Below, in pieces: positions 1 through 12,735 of a DNA stretch of 64,000 nucleotides; position 1 is the stretch's first letter, and every line of letters begins with the position of its first letter. The notes under the pieces are model-generated. The model did not search any database. It was not told the DNA's origin and worked only from the letters and a program-made list of their open reading frames with translations. A program made the position numbers and the translations under genes. The DNA comes from Cristatella mucedo. Taxonomy: Eukaryota; Bryozoa; Phylactolaemata; Cristatellidae. The stretch spans positions 982,001 through 1,046,000 of the forward strand of contig WPIO01000101.1 in the NCBI GenBank assembly GCA_009760855.2, given 5' to 3'.

Positions 1-675
1 CCCTGGAAATGTACTCAACATGGGGTCTTTATTTCCAAGGAGATGGCGTTCGCTTGAAACGCCGATGCCTCAAGTCTCGGTGAAATGCTCGACTGCCGCC
101 TCTTTTGACGTTGCTTCCGTTAGGTGAGAACTTTCCCCGATGCGCGATGGCAAGAATCACAGTGACGGCCTGTGACAGCAATCCACGCGACCTGTCGTTG
201 GTCTGGATAGGGCAACCGAACAACGAGTCACTTGTCTCCAACACCAAGCACTTTTTTTGTCGAAAATCGAGCCGGCTATGCCCTCTAAGCTAAGCACTCT
301 AGATGGCTGCCGACGCCGAAGGATCTAGCGCTCTCCTTCCTCCGGTGGCCATTATACTCTATGCCTGTATTGTTACAGCAAGGTCGAGGCATTGCTTGCT
401 CTAACCCCAGGCCGGAAGCTGGCGGCTATTTGTGATAGATGGCTGTCCCTACAGCTACCAATGTTTGGCTTTGTGCCGGACTGCCATGTCCTCAGCTGAG
501 AGCCATTGTCTGTATCTCGATCGCTTAATAGCCTGCGGCAGCTTGGGCAGCCCGAGCCCTCGTAAGGCCTGCGAGCAGTGCTCGGCCACTCCTGGGTCAC
601 ATGTTCCTTTATATGCCCGCTCAGAGCAAAGGTATGGAAATGCAGCTAGTGGCCGAAGCCTGCCAGTGGCTGTTA

Positions 676-697
676 CCCCCCCCCCCTCCCCCCCCCA
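676..697 (+). repeat. Poly(C) tract
   Basis: A nearly pure run of C interrupted by one T. The mirror position in the right arm (about 20,598-20,626) is a G run of different length, so this is one of the few places where the palindrome arms differ. Confidence 0.9.
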
Positions 698-886
698 GGT
701 CAGCTTCAACTATGTGGGGCACTGTGCTGGCACGAACATCTCCGCATTGGTCTTACAACCAATCCTCCTTACTTGAATTAAGCCAATGACGATTCACGCC
801 CTTGTGGCTTATGTACGAACCCAGCTGAAACCGCTGCAGCCTATAAGCTCTGGCAGCTGCCAACAGGTACAACTGAAGCCATGCCA

Positions 887-924
887 GGGTCAGCGACGTG
901 ACCCCAGCGAAATACAATTGGTCG
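887..924 (-). promoter_or_regulatory. Conserved CCAAT plus CRE-like block (copy 1)
   Basis: On the minus strand this reads as a CCAAT box (inverted ATTGG at 917-921) followed about 12 bases later by an imperfect inverted repeat of GGTCA/TGACC around CACGTCG. The same block recurs at 20,371-20,408, 31,154-31,191, 37,868-37,905, about 42,084-42,121 and about 56,178-56,216, in unit copies whose flanks have drifted more. CCAAT and CRE-like sites are typical of Pol II promoters. A promoter role here is inferred, and no transcript start is known. Confidence 0.35.
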
Positions 925-2361
925 TTTAGCAGCACTACTTGTAACTGCCCTGAAGCCAGGCGCCGAGGGGCCCTCTGCACAGCTCTTCTACAGTGGCTAT
1001 GCAACTGCTGGCAAGAACGGCAACCCTCGTGGGCAGGTCAGCTGGCTGCAAATTTAGCACCTGATTGACAGGTTCGAGGCTGCCAGAGCCGCTGTGCCGG
1101 AGTTGAGGCACTAGCTAGCTGTATAACTGGCTTTCCTGGTGCTGCTCCCTGGAAGCTTCCGAGAGTGCCAGCAAGGTGCTAGCTCTGTGCAGCCGCATCA
1201 GTCAGCACTAGCGTCAGTCAGCACTGCGACTAGCCACCGCGGCCCTCAGAGTTGGGATCCACTGGCTGGGACGAGGGTCAGCTAGTGCTTCACAGTCAGA
1301 ACTGCTGCGACCGTATTGGAGGCTCCGTTAAAGCTGACACTGCGGCTGCCGGTGCTCGCAGGCTTACAGCTCGGCTGCAGACCGGTCGGACTGGCCACGA
1401 GCTCCCGGAAGCTCACCAGCCGGGGCCAATGGGCTTGCAGCCCTAACTAGATGCAGCTTGCTGGCTCGGTATTGGGACGTTGGCATTCCAAATCAGCTAG
1501 ATTGTGAATCTTAAAGATTAATAGCTCTTCGTGAGCTAGGATCTGTAGGAACTAATCCTTGTAATCTCTTACTTTTAGACAGCTTTAAAGAACATCTGGA
1601 TTGATGGTTAATCTCTTGTACAAAATTGCTGATTCTGAGCGCATGTAGCCACCAAGCTATGCTTATCCTATTAAACTGTGATTACTTGACACGCTTGCTT
1701 TGCAACATATGCAAAGGGCCTAACAAAGATCTAGTTCTCTTACGGTGAAATAATAATAGTTTTATTATCATAATCAAAGTTCAAAGGCATTCTTGATTGC
1801 TGTCATGCTTTGACACGTTGGTGACGCCAAGCGAGCAGGTGCTACGACTAGTTGCTATCGAATCCGACTCCAGCAGTCGTTCATAAGTATTCATTTCACA
1901 GCAGTATATTATGGTAACTCTAGTCATATTGCCGAGTTTCCTCAAGTTGGCGGTACAGTCGTCCAGTCGCACGTAGGGCACCCGCTATAGTTTTTTCAAG
2001 AAATCTCAGTACTCGTCTCTTCACGAGATCAACTTGACCGAAACGTTTAAGCTCACCGTTTCATTTAGACATGCCCATCCAGCACTCAAGCCCTCGAGCT
2101 TTGTACTTGGAGGAACGAAAAAAACTTACCGAAACTGAGGCATTCATTTCATCATGTGTAACTTTCCTCAACTGAATATTTGCATGCCTTCGTATGCAGC
2201 TTGACATGAATGCACAGATCCCGCGACGCCAGAGCAGTGCCTGACTAGAGGTGCTCGACGTAAGGGCCCTGACTAGTCACGGGCACGTGGATAGACGGAG
2301 GGCTCCTCTTTGCCTCAACAGTACCGTCATCCATGCAACGCTGCGGGGCACATGATCAGTG

Positions 2362-5032
2362 CTACTTCTCGTGCCTGCAGCTCGGCGATGCACCAGTGGC
2401 TAGGCTGGCTGGCTGGATGGCTGATGCTGCTGCACCAGCCTCTGAGTCACCACGAGACCCAGACTGAGAATTGGAATCGGCGCTCGTCAATGCCTTAGGT
2501 TTGATTGAAGCCGCAACTGTTAAATTAGAAACGCCGCCCAGTTAGAGGAAAGTAGCTTTGCTTCAGATCAACGCCTTACCATTGGCACAATCGCATCCAA
2601 CTTACTTCTTTTCTTCAACGCTTCGTTCTCTCTTAGAAGATGCTCTCTCGTGACAGCCAAACTTCTATCGTCATTCTCCAAAGCCGAAATATACTTGATC
2701 GCCGCAGTCAATATTTTTTGTTTTGAAGCCTATAATAGTCACGGCAGCCACTATCAAAGGACTGCCAATTTCAATGGACCAACCAAACCATAATAACTCA
2801 CGAGTACGAATCACTACAAACAATCCACCAAGACTGGAAACGATGGGTGGAAGAATGACAACTGCCACGGTGACTCAAAAACATAAAACCTAGGCACGAG
2901 CCCTGATGAAGCGAAAAAGCATGAAGCGGATAAGTTCATCGCGAATGCCTGACTCAATATTTGCACGTAGCAAATTTATATCAAGCACCGCGATTTCTGG
3001 TGCCAAGCGTCTGCTGCACTAACTAGCAAAGTAGTAAAGGACCAATCAAAATGATGTGCTATTGTAATGGAGGTTCAGATAAAGTAGCAAACTCACAAAG
3101 CAGCACTACTACTAGGACAGGTCACAGATCCAGTCACACAGTCAGCGGAATAACTATTTGGAAGCCTAAGCTAGGATCTCATTCAAGAAGAAATAACTTT
3201 GCCTTTCTTAACAGCATAAGCAAACTTTCTTAACTTTCTTAACAGCATAAGCAAAGAGCCCAGAAAGAGATTAGCTCTGTGAGGACAAAGCATGCATTCA
3301 TTATTAATATTATCGCTATTTAATCAAGTATTATTTGCAAGCGTTATACGTTTGACCACCGACCAAAGGCACGACGGTGCACCGGGCACCAACTGTCGTG
3401 CTGCCATGAATCTACGGCTACTATGTTCCTTACCTTACCGGTCTTAGGGCACAGAGGTCATCGAGCTGAACGAATGCAAGTGGAGTACGCTTCGGCCTAT
3501 TTGACGGGTACATTGAAGGATTTACCTTTATAGCACCTCGCATGGACGGCAAGCAGTCACGAAGGTTGGCGAAGCTTTCTTTGATGCTGTCACGTCTCGC
3601 TTGCTCGTAGGCATTTCGCTTAGAACGGCAGTTAGACTGTACGAAAATATCAACCGTTTATTGCTAACATAGTATCTAAGAACTGGTTTGCTGGAAATAC
3701 GCATTCGCTGCACCAGGCGAACAATGAAATCGACCGGGGCATGCAGAATGCCGACGCAGCAGCGGGCACAGTCACACAGCCGCACAGCAGTTGCAAGCTC
3801 ATGGCAGCCGCCTGGCGTGGAGCATGCGAGGCCCCTCGGTCACTCGCATGCAGAGGTTGCTCCTGGTTCCCCGAACAGCCACACAGCGAGCCCCACAACG
3901 TGCTCGCCGTGCTTCAGCTTCTGGACTCGTAGACCAAGTGGTAAGACGTTGACTTAATAATGAGCACCTCCCACAATCCTCTCTCTAACTTTTCACTTTG
4001 GATGAGACCGGCGAGAAGGCATAACAACTGAACAGTCACACTATCTATACACCTCACATCCCACCTCCCCATGACGGAACGTACAACGCGAGGACGTCAA
4101 TCACGTGGGTACCGCTCCCACCAAGGCCAAAGACCGAAAGCCAGCTGAAAAGTAGTCCTCAAACTAGTTAAAGTCTCTAAAGAATGCAGGAAAGCCTCAC
4201 TATCGTTGCGCTCAGCACGGACTTGTTGACGAGGCTAAAACGTTTTGTGTTCGTACGCAGGAGTCGAAAATGCTTGCGCTCGCCTCGAGCCGGCCGCCAT
4301 TGCCGTGCATTGGCACAAGTGGAACTCGCAGCATCCGAGCAGCCGTGCGGACGCTGCGAGGGCGCTGCTCGCACGCTCGCTGTGTGCCGTGCCGCAGTCG
4401 CAGGGCAGCACTTGCACTTACTTGAGCGGCGTCTACCGGCGGGCGATTGCTAGAACGACCGCGGCGGCCTCGTTGACGTATGCCGGGCACATGTGCGCCT
4501 AGGTCGTCACGTAAAGGACCTTCTGCTTCGCCGCACTCTTCGGCCAAGACCACCTGAAACGATGCAATTAGCACTGCGAGCAGCTGAGCGGCTTCGTGCT
4601 CGCAAGCGAATCATCAGCGATTCCTGCGAGAGTCACCTCTTCGTGGCCGAACGGCAGTGAGTAGTCTTCTGTAAAGACTACTCCGGCTTTGGCAGCAAAC
4701 GACGGCAGCAGTTCGCCAGGTCGGCAGTTGGCTGCACCCTCCGCCGCCCACTTTTGGTCTTCCTCCGCGGGGCTACACGAAGAATCGCACAAAGTATTGG
4801 CGAAGCTAGCAAGTACGATTCACGCTGCAGCTTCGTGTCGTTGGAAGCACACGGCAGGTGTGCACCCGTCGCCACCCAGCAGCAGCTCTTTCGCCAGCCA
4901 ACCGCTCCATCCCCTCACCCTTCCCTAGGTACTTTTAGCCCTGATGTGCTTTTCCCTCACCCCTGGTGTTTGCTGTACTTACCAACCCAAAGCTAGTGTA
5001 AAGCTAGTAAAGTGCCGTTGTTCGTGGCACAT
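2362..5032 (-). CDS. Max-like bHLH-leucine zipper gene, copy in left palindrome arm
   Basis: This is the mirror copy of the six-exon gene at 16,264-18,933. Minus-strand exons are 4,983-5,032 (ATG at 5,030-5,032), 4,637-4,772, 4,422-4,553, 3,526-3,636, 2,580-2,729 and 2,362-2,463 with its stop. All introns are GT-AG and phases match. The predicted product is 226 residues, with the basic/helix-1 exon at residues 107-143 and helix-2/zipper at 144-193. It is identical to the right-arm copy except for one visible codon in the last exon (Ser instead of Pro), plus intron differences. Max-family proteins are nuclear E-box-binding dimers, so a regulatory role is inferred from family. If the palindrome is an assembly fold-back, this is an allele of the right-arm gene rather than a second locus. 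Confidence 0.75.
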
Positions 5033-5163
5033 CTTGCAAATCCAGCCTGCAGTTCTCTAATCTATTAGACACCGGCTGGTCGCTAGCGAGACCTCGTTCC
5101 CAATCCAGACAGCTGTTTTTGTATTTCCTTCCTTGCCATGCCACGCGTATGACCGCAACATAC

Positions 5164-5182
5164 CCCCCCCCCCCCCCCCCCC
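5164..5182 (+). repeat. Poly(C) tract
   Basis: A homopolymer run just upstream of the minus-strand Max-like gene. The right-arm counterpart is a shorter G run at about 16,116-16,127. It is the largest length difference between the arms in this part. Confidence 0.9.
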
Positions 5183-8100
5183 GATAATTACTGTTCCACT
5201 GTCCTGCATTAACATCACTTTATTTGTGCTGCATTGATGCAGTAGTTGTCGCCTGTCTGATGCAACGTTAAGATATAACGTGCTGCCTAATCGTCCTACC
5301 AGTAAACTCTCACTAAAATGACCTGTCTTTGACAGAACTCGGTTCTTCGAGCAGCAGCTTGCTTGCCTTGCTGTTAGTAAGCTGCTCATAAACACGCCCG
5401 GCTTGTTGCTACAGTGCTGCCCCGGCGAATAAGGTAGCTTGCAATAACGGATGCTTAGTATGGCTGAAGGAGGCGTGAAACAATGCGAGGCGACCGAGCG
5501 CAGTCTTCACAGTAGCTTCCTCGCCGGTGTGCTTCCTGCACTCGGCTGCTGCAAAAAGTGCGAGTCATAGAGGCCGGACTGTATGTGCTTCTGAGGTTTA
5601 AAAATTAAGGGACATCGGAAAGGAATCAGCATCGTTACACATGCCCAGGTGCTACCTGCTGTGCTACCATCACATTGAACTCGTAAGCACGGTCCTCGAT
5701 TTTCCGTCCGTCGCATACATCTTGAAAAGACGAGGCTCATTCGAAGTGCTTCCCGGGGTCAAGATGCATACCCATCTCGATGCGTGCTACCCTGACAGGC
5801 TGAGCCGGCTTCCGCGATTAGTAGTGGTACAGTCGATTTGGTGCGATCGGCTACAGCCTGATGTTTTGGCTTTCCAGGAAAAGCCCATGTGTATCATTAC
5901 GTGTCACACAGGTCAGACGAAACCATCAGAAATCTAAAGCATTTAGAGGCGACTGTGCCGGCTCCCGCCAAGGCGCCATGCGGCCGGTCGTCGCCGGCGA
6001 ATGGTTCTAACCGAAATTTCGGCGCATTAGCTGCATTTGGGCTTGACTTACCCGGGTATCGTAAAATCGACAGAAAATTTGCAATGAACATCTTCTGCGT
6101 CTATTTCCATCGTGCTTCTCAGAATTGGCTTGAGACGCAGACTCGAGCGACCGACCGTAAGGACAAAGACCGCCAAAGGTACAACTGAAATGCCCGGGCC
6201 AACCGAATCATCGGGTGAAAGCCTTGACCTACAGCCAAAAGCAAGGTTGGACGGTCCGATCTAAGCTCTGTTATTCACCCCACCCACCAGGTGCGTGTCC
6301 GCGCAAGGCCGAATTTCTTCTACTATTATTAACGGAAAATCTGTCATATTTAATAATATATTACACTTCTTGGACCACTTGTGTATGTGCTTGACTTTGT
6401 CGCTTAGCATGTCTCGGTAGCAGTACAAATCTCAGTCCGAAGGCTCGTCGGTTAGAGCGGTAGTTGAGGCTTCGGCGACGCCTAGCATGTTACTTTAATA
6501 CTGCTGCCTCCTTATGCGATGACCGAACCAGGCACGAGAAAGATGAGACACGTCCCGATGGTATGTTAATGGACCGCTGGATTATGGTGTGTAGACGCCG
6601 ATGCAAGCAATTTCCGGCCACACCGCAAATGCTCTTCCTTTAACAAACGCATCAAGAAAAGACGCGTGTGTTCAGAAAAACACAAAGAAACAGTTTGTAT
6701 ATGTATTTGTATGTAATCAAGAGCGAGATGCTTTTTTCTGCCCATCGTTTTCGCCCCAAGCAAGTCCTTCTGTTGTCTACTTCACATTTGGAGATGCGCA
6801 TCCTACCGAGTGTTGCAAATCAGCGTCGGCTCATTTACTCAGCCCTGAAAATCCATTCAGTTCTATTGGCTTACTTCTCTTTGCTGCTCTATTAGTGTCA
6901 TCGGCGCCACTGCCACCTAAGCCTGACCACGTCCTGATTCAGGTTTGGCCTCTTTTCTCCCTAAATTGTACGTGAGAAGCCCTTGGCTGCCTTTCTAAAC
7001 AGCCATATCTCGTTGGCTGACGTTCTAACCAGGACGGTCGTCCGTTCATGTGGGCACGTGCTGTTCTACGCTTCTGCCTAAACGACAGTTAGCCTAAGAA
7101 GCTTCTGCTTTGTCGGGCCTCAAACATTTGAACTCACGAGCTTCCACCAAGGCTTGTGTAACCAGCTATATTCCGTCTTTTGGTGCCGTTTTCGAACGTC
7201 TTTTCCAGCACCGATGCTAGCATCTCAGATAATAAGTATCTTGGTCGCAATCCAGGTCATGGTCAAGACTTCCGATCCAAGTTCTGCATGAGAACATTCT
7301 TGTGTAGTCCACAGCAAGAATGACAGTGTTTGGCACTACAGTTTTGCTACTGCATATAAATAGGACTGTTACGTAAGCTGATCTGTAATGTCTACCTCCG
7401 TGCTGAGTACCATCTTAACTGTCTTTTTGGTAGCCATTTTACTCAGGCAATGTTTTTGCGTGTGGTAAAGTCATTTTGCTGAATATTCGGCCTTTAAAAT
7501 GCGAACTGTTTGAGTGTAATATGGAATACTCATCTACATCACTGTAGCTTATTCATGGTAGCATTACGGAGTTTCAGATTGGAATATATAAACGTACATA
7601 TCCACACAGGACATGAGCAGAAGAAGCACCTGATATCGGACACTAAGCAGGTTTAAGCAAGAAAAGATCGAACGATTGACTGGATGTTTAGCGATTTAGG
7701 AATTAAGTCAAACGATGAAGAAAAACCGTACCATTGGGACAGTGGGGCAGAAACGGGGGAGGGGACACGTCGATCGTCCAGATGAGACAACAAGGCAAGG
7801 GCGAACAGAACAATTCTAATATAAGGATACAGCAAGTCAAAATGATAGTAATTCAAGCACACATACAAAAGACACACAAAGCTATGAAAAGGGAAGGCGT
7901 AAGGCCGTAAGAGAGACCGACATAGCCAAACAGACAGACCGAGCAACAGAGGCACTGCCATGCACTGCAGAGAGGTACAGAATGAGGCATACAAAAATAT
8001 CACAAAAGAAAGAGAATGAGATGAGAGACAGACAGAGAATAAGGCACCAGACGAGAAGGCAGACAGAGAGATACACAGACAAGATGATATAACTAGTTAC

Positions 8101-8425
8101 AAAACTTTAGAGAGTGTATTATTTGACAAGCGATTGCAAGTTAAAGGGACAGATCCCCAGAGCTTGCAAAAAGCATTAAATCACAATAATATTACATTTC
8201 TCTGTCTTTCTACGGACTTTACATATGCTCTCAGATTTTTGCTTAAACAAAAACGAAATTCCAAGTTGAAAGGGTCCCACACTGTGGATAGATAGTAGAG
8301 AGATAGGCAGTAATCAATCATGACAAGTAGACTCGGGGAGAAAGGCTGACTGTTAGAAAGGGAGATCGGAAAGACAGACAGGAAGAGTGAGACAGTGAGG
8401 AGAGAGAAATATAAGCCGATGACAA

Positions 8426-8556
8426 GTAATGTAATGTAATGTATCTCCGTCAGTAACTCCACAAAGTCATAAAGACCACGTGGGCGTTACCCAGGAGAGT
8501 TTTGTATAGCGCACTCACAGCCTAAGCGGCTTTCGGTACGCATTCGGTAGCCAACA
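8426..8556 (-). mobile_element. Solo 3' end of CR1-like family A with target-site duplication
   Basis: A 131-bp fragment ending on the minus strand in repeated ACATT pentamers. It matches the 3' end of the longer element at 11,046-12,352. It is flanked by GACAA at 8,421-8,425 and 8,557-8,561, a 5-bp direct repeat that looks like a target-site duplication. It therefore records target-primed insertion of an extremely 5'-truncated copy into the head block of unit U. Confidence 0.8.
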
Positions 8557-8939
8557 GACAAGAGAAGCCGAATGATGCAGCCAGCAGGCTTGTTGCTCGG
8601 TCGCTCTACCTGTGCCCGACGACAGGTCGTGCACGGGGCTGTCGCACCGGCAGATACAAGGATGCTGCATTTGCACTTGCAGCATTCCTTGGCTGAATTG
8701 CTGCGGCTGGTTCTACTGTCAATGTAGCACTTCTGCAGCTGAAGTTCTGCATCTGCATTCACGGTAGCTTATATGCAGCTGAAATGCGGCTGCTGCTGCA
8801 ATCTGGTGTGTCTGCAGCCGCTGGCTTTATGGCCTGTAGAGTTGGTATGGGTGGCCAGCCTATAGCTTGCCGCTGTTGCAACCAATGATCCACCAATATC
8901 GCTCCAGCTGCTGTGCTGTGCAGACGCCCATAGCTTAAA

Positions 8940-9735
8940 TCTACCAGCTATTATCGACACCATTGATAACGATGTCCTTCTTGAACGATTGAGAACAACG
9001 ATCGGTCTAGCAGACAAGGCTCTGACGTGGTTTAAACCGTACTTGTCTGATCGTGTTCAATCTGTGTCGTGTGGGGGTCAGGTCTCACACACGAGACGGG
9101 TCACCTGTGAAGTCCCTCAAGGGTCATCCTCGGTTTCCTACTGTTCTCCATTTATACTCAACCTCAGGGAAAAGTTATTAAGGCCTATGGATTAGGATAT
9201 CACTTTTATGCTGACGATACTCAGCTATATTTATCGTGCAAACCGTCTGAATCTTCTGCAGCAACTGATGAATGAATGCTTGCCTGGACGACATTCAATC
9301 CTGGATGTCGGAACATTTCTTGAAACTAAAGAACAATAAAACCGAACTGCTGCTCATAGGATACCCTAAGCGTGTGGCTAGATTAGAAGGCTTTGCTCTT
9401 CTAATAGGTCGTACGACCATCACCACGTGCTCGAAATTTAGGTGTCGTTTTCTAAAGCTGCCTAAATTGTAAAGCTTCATTCAGAAGACTGCTTCTACAG
9501 CTAGCCATCACGTCCAACCCCTACCTAAGATAAGAAGCTATCTTCCACGATGGCTTGCAAAGCATTTAACTAGCTCCTTAGTTCTGTCTCGGCTTGATTA
9601 TTGTAATTCCTTTTTGGTTGGGCTAGCAACAAAGCAACTAGGCCACTGCAGCTGGCAATGAATATGGCTGCAAGGCTAGTTTTCAAGTCCCGGAGATTTG
9701 ACCACGTGTCTTCTTTGCTAAAAGAGCTAGGATGT
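8940..9735 (+). pseudogene. CR1-like family A reverse transcriptase fragment, left arm
   Basis: The frames contain recognisable RT blocks in order: DTIDNDVLLERL (about 8,950-8,995), a VPQGS-like block (about 9,105-9,130), [11 protein letters not shown] holding the catalytic YADD (about 9,205-9,235), and a DDIQSWMSEHFLKLKNNKT block (about 9,285-9,345). There is a frameshift between the first two and the YADD block, and stops later. The 5' part (endonuclease, early RT) is missing. The 3' part is cut off at the palindrome edge but continues in the right-arm copy. It is non-functional. Confidence 0.85.
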
Positions 9736-11556
9736 AGTCTGTAAGCTACCTTGTTTGAGTGAGTGGGAACACCACGTGTGTGTGTGTGTGAGTGTGTGTT
9801 TGTGTGCGTGAGTGTGTGTGTGTGTATGTGTGTGTGTGTGTGAGTGAGTGTGGTGGGTGTGTGTGTGCGTGCGGCCCTCCTGTACCCCACCCCACTAGAT
9901 CGTGTACAGCATGTGCCCACTGGTACTCCTCGGTGCTGATAATAATCACCCCTGAAGCTAATTTACTAAAGCAGCGCTGGCAGGAGCACAGCTAGGTCTG
10001 TGTTCTGCAGCACAAGGTAAGTAACATTGACCTCCTAAACACTAGCAGCAGCAGAAGCAACCACTGGTGGCCGGCTAGCTAGACTGCAGCCTGTGGCCTC
10101 AAATCTGGTGTAGATTGGTGGAGGTCACGATGACCAGAGCTTAGTGCTGGCAGCTAAGCAATAGACAGGAAGAGGCAGGCACCGACAGGGCAGCTTGGCT
10201 TGGCAGTCTTTTCGGTCATTGCCTCCCTCCCTCCCCTGTAGGGCAGCGTACAGTGTTTACTTGTCTAACTAGCCGAGCTGCTCGGTCAGTGACACCTGAT
10301 CGGTGCAGTATCGTCCAATCAGATGCTCAGAGAGAGAGCTGCCCTGCAAGTCAAATAGGTACATGCAGGCAGTGACTCAACCAGACCAAAGCACACAAGC
10401 CTGAATAGGGTCCCTCCTACCTGGTCGACAACCACAGGCAGCCCTACCTCCCCAGTTTGTAGCTGCATCTTCTCTCAGCCTGAAGCAAGCTAGAGACCTG
10501 TGTTGAGCAGGAGCTTCCAGCCTAGGCTGTATAGTCTGCTGTCATGTGAAATTGTGTCCGAGAATGAGCTTGTGCATATCCATCGATCAACAACTCAAAG
10601 ACGCCAAAGCTTTGGTCACGAAGCACCATTTCGAGCATAAGAAAATGAGCAGTACGTTGTGCCTCACAATTGAGCTTGTTGCCCCGAAAAACCGCACAAA
10701 AGTCTTGAGAGTAAGAATAGGGCTACTGGCTAGCAAATGTTACTGGTACTGACTAGCAAATGGTACTGGCTAGCAAATGTTAGACAAAGTTCTCGTATGT
10801 CCGGCAAGTCGACCGCTGAAGGCTTGAAGCATAGAGAGCTGGCTTTTTAAGCTCCCGGCCTATTGCCAGCATGCACCATACCACGGGGGCGCCTAAGCAG
10901 TCGGCAGTGGCAATCAGAACTCGGATGGCTGATTCCTGCAAGAGGCAGCTGAGCAGCTGAGTTTAGTCCTCTCTGCGTGTCACAGCAGGCCTTTGAATTG
11001 TGACAGTACATTGCACAGTCGCGCGTGGCAATATAGCTTCTTGTGTAATGTAATGTAATGTATCTCCGTCTGTAACTCCACAAAGCCATAAAGACTATGC
11101 TGGTGCTACGCAGGAGAGTTTTGTCTAGACCACTCACAGCCTAAGCTGCTTTTGGTACGTATTTGGTAGCCAACAAACTTTGTCTCACGCACCAAAGATA
11201 AAGTGGGAAGCATAGCAGAATCAGGAAAGCAGTTGAAGTAGTGAGTAGCATGGAAGTAGCAGCGTAGGACCACTGTAAAGGATGAGCCGTAGTCGGCAGC
11301 AGGAGAGTAGTTTTCGTTTTGTAGGAATCGTGGAAGCGAGTTCCACAGCATAGGACCTGCAGAGCTAAAGCTTCTGTCGCCAACGGTCTTTAAGCGGAGG
11401 AATGGAACAGCTAATTTATTGTAGATACTAGACCTGAGGGCACGAAGAGGCTGAAACTGGTGCGGCAGCTCAGCTAGGTATGGAGAAGCCAAGTCATGGC
11501 GAGCCTTCTGGGTCAGCGTACTAATTTTGCTCTGTATCCGTTGATCAACCGGCAGC
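9736..11556 (+). repeat. Spacer of palindrome 1: start of unit U head block
   Basis: This sequence has no partner in the left arm. It is the beginning of a forward unit U. The first bases (ctgtaagctacc and a ttgagtgagtg run) match the far end of the inverted copy near 53,030. The rest matches 32,935-33,720, 38,695-39,200 and the reverse of 51,900-53,000. It contains a (GT)n tract and, from 11,046, the 3' half of a CR1-like element. I see no host gene. Confidence 0.8.
9775..9873 (+). repeat. (GT)n microsatellite
   Basis: About 100 bp of TG/GTGAG repeats with A interruptions. It accounts for the His/Thr-rich and Cys/Val-rich open frames here, which are not genes. Confidence 0.95.
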
Positions 11557-12352
11557 CATCCTAGCTCTTTTAGCAAAGAAGACACGTGGTCAAATCTCCG
11601 GGACTTGAAAACTAGCCTTGCAGCCATATTCATTGCCAGCTGCAGTGGCCTAGTTGCTTTGTTGCTAGCCCAACCAAAAAGGAATTACAATAATCAAGCC
11701 GAGACAGAACTAAGGAGCTAGCTAAATGCTTTGCAAGCCATCGTGGAAGATAGCTTCTTATCTTAGGTAGGGGTTGGACGTGATGGCTAGCTGTAGAAGC
11801 AGTCTTCTGAATGAAGCTTTACAATTTAGGCAGCTTTAGAAAATGACACCTAAATTTCGAGCACGTGGTGATGGTCGTACGACCTATTAGAAGAGCAAAG
11901 CCTTCTAATCTAGCCACACGCTTAGGGTATCCTATGAGCAGCAGTTCGGTTTTATTGTTCTTTAGTTTCAAGAAATGTTCCGACATCCAGGATTGAATGT
12001 CGTCCAGGCAAGCATTCATTCATCAGTTGCTGCAGAAGATTCAGACGGTTTGCACGATAAATATAGCTGAGTATCGTCAGCATAAAAGTGATATCCTAAT
12101 CCATAGGCCTTAATAACTTTTCCCTGAGGTTGAGTATAAATGGAGAACAGCAGGAAACCGAGGATGACCCTTGAGGGACTTCACAGGTGACCCGTCTCGT
12201 GTGTGAGACCTGACCCCCCACACGACACAGATTGAACACGATCAGACAAGTACGGTTTAAACCACGTCAGAGCCTTGTCTGCTAGACCGATCGTTGTTCT
12301 CAATCGTTCAAGAAGGACATCGTTATCAATGGTGTCGATAATAGCTGGTAGA
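11046..12352 (-). pseudogene. CR1-like family A retrotransposon, 5'-truncated (right arm)
   Basis: This holds the full 3' part of the element whose left-arm copy is cut at 9,735. Reading minus, RT starts at the DTIDND block (about 12,340), passes YADDTQLYL (about 12,060-12,090), and continues into the C-terminal domain in an open stretch at 11,106-11,633. That stretch has GWLPVDQRIQSK and a VGDRSFSSAGPMLWNSLPRF block typical of CR1/L2/Rex1 clades. The 3' end is an ACATT repeat at 11,046-11,062. It is inserted in the U head block, and I found no clear target-site duplication. Frameshifts make it inactive. Confidence 0.85.
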
Positions 12353-12735
12353 TTTAAGCTATGGGCGTCTGCACAGCACAGCAGCTGGAGCGATATTGGT
12401 GGATCATTGGTTGCAACAGCGGCAAGCTATAGGCTGGCCACCCATACCAACTCTACAGGCCATAAAGCCAGCGGCTGCAGACACACCAGATTGCAGCAGC
12501 AGCCGCATTTCAGCTGCATATAAGCTACCGTGAATGCAGATGCAGAACTTCAGCTGCAGAAGTGCTACATTGACAGTAGAACCAGCCGCAGCAATTCAGC
12601 CAAGGAATGCTGCAAGTGCAAATGCAGCATCCTTGTATCTGCCGGTGCGACAGCCCCGTGCACGACCTGTCGTCGGGCACAGGTAGAGCGACCGAGCAAC
12701 AAGCCTGCTGGCTGCATCATTCGGCTTCTCTTGTC

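Larger units (their letters stand above)
1..9735 (-). repeat. Left arm of giant palindrome 1 (inverted copy of unit U)
   Basis: The whole stretch is the reverse complement of 11,557-21,290. Paired positions sum to 21,291-21,297 throughout, so only a handful of bases are gained or lost over 9.7 kb, and substitutions are rare (for example ccATTATA near 353 against the CTTATA counterpart near 20,935). The arm runs off the left edge of the window at base 1. It carries a minus-strand Max-like gene, a CR1-like RT fragment and a solo CR1 3' end. Its inner edge, at the end of aaaagagctaggatg, cuts the RT reading frame. Outside those features it is non-coding unit U sequence: tail block about 1-1,980, middle block about 5,050-8,200 and head block about 8,200-8,940. 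I see no other gene there. Confidence 0.95.

Noticed and set aside
6436-6480. tRNA D-arm-like words (ggttagagcggtag) in the middle block, also near 14,840 and 49,480
   Set aside because: No matching B-box or foldable cloverleaf downstream, so not called a tRNA or SINE.
6601-6975. 124-codon frame with a hydrophobic stretch in the middle block
   Set aside because: The frame is altered in the mirror arm (14,318-14,696) by a small indel and is only partly kept at 49,574-49,885. No start context or family similarity.
9570-9995. His/Thr-rich and Cys/Val-rich frames
   Set aside because: They are produced by the (GT)n tract in the palindrome 1 spacer.
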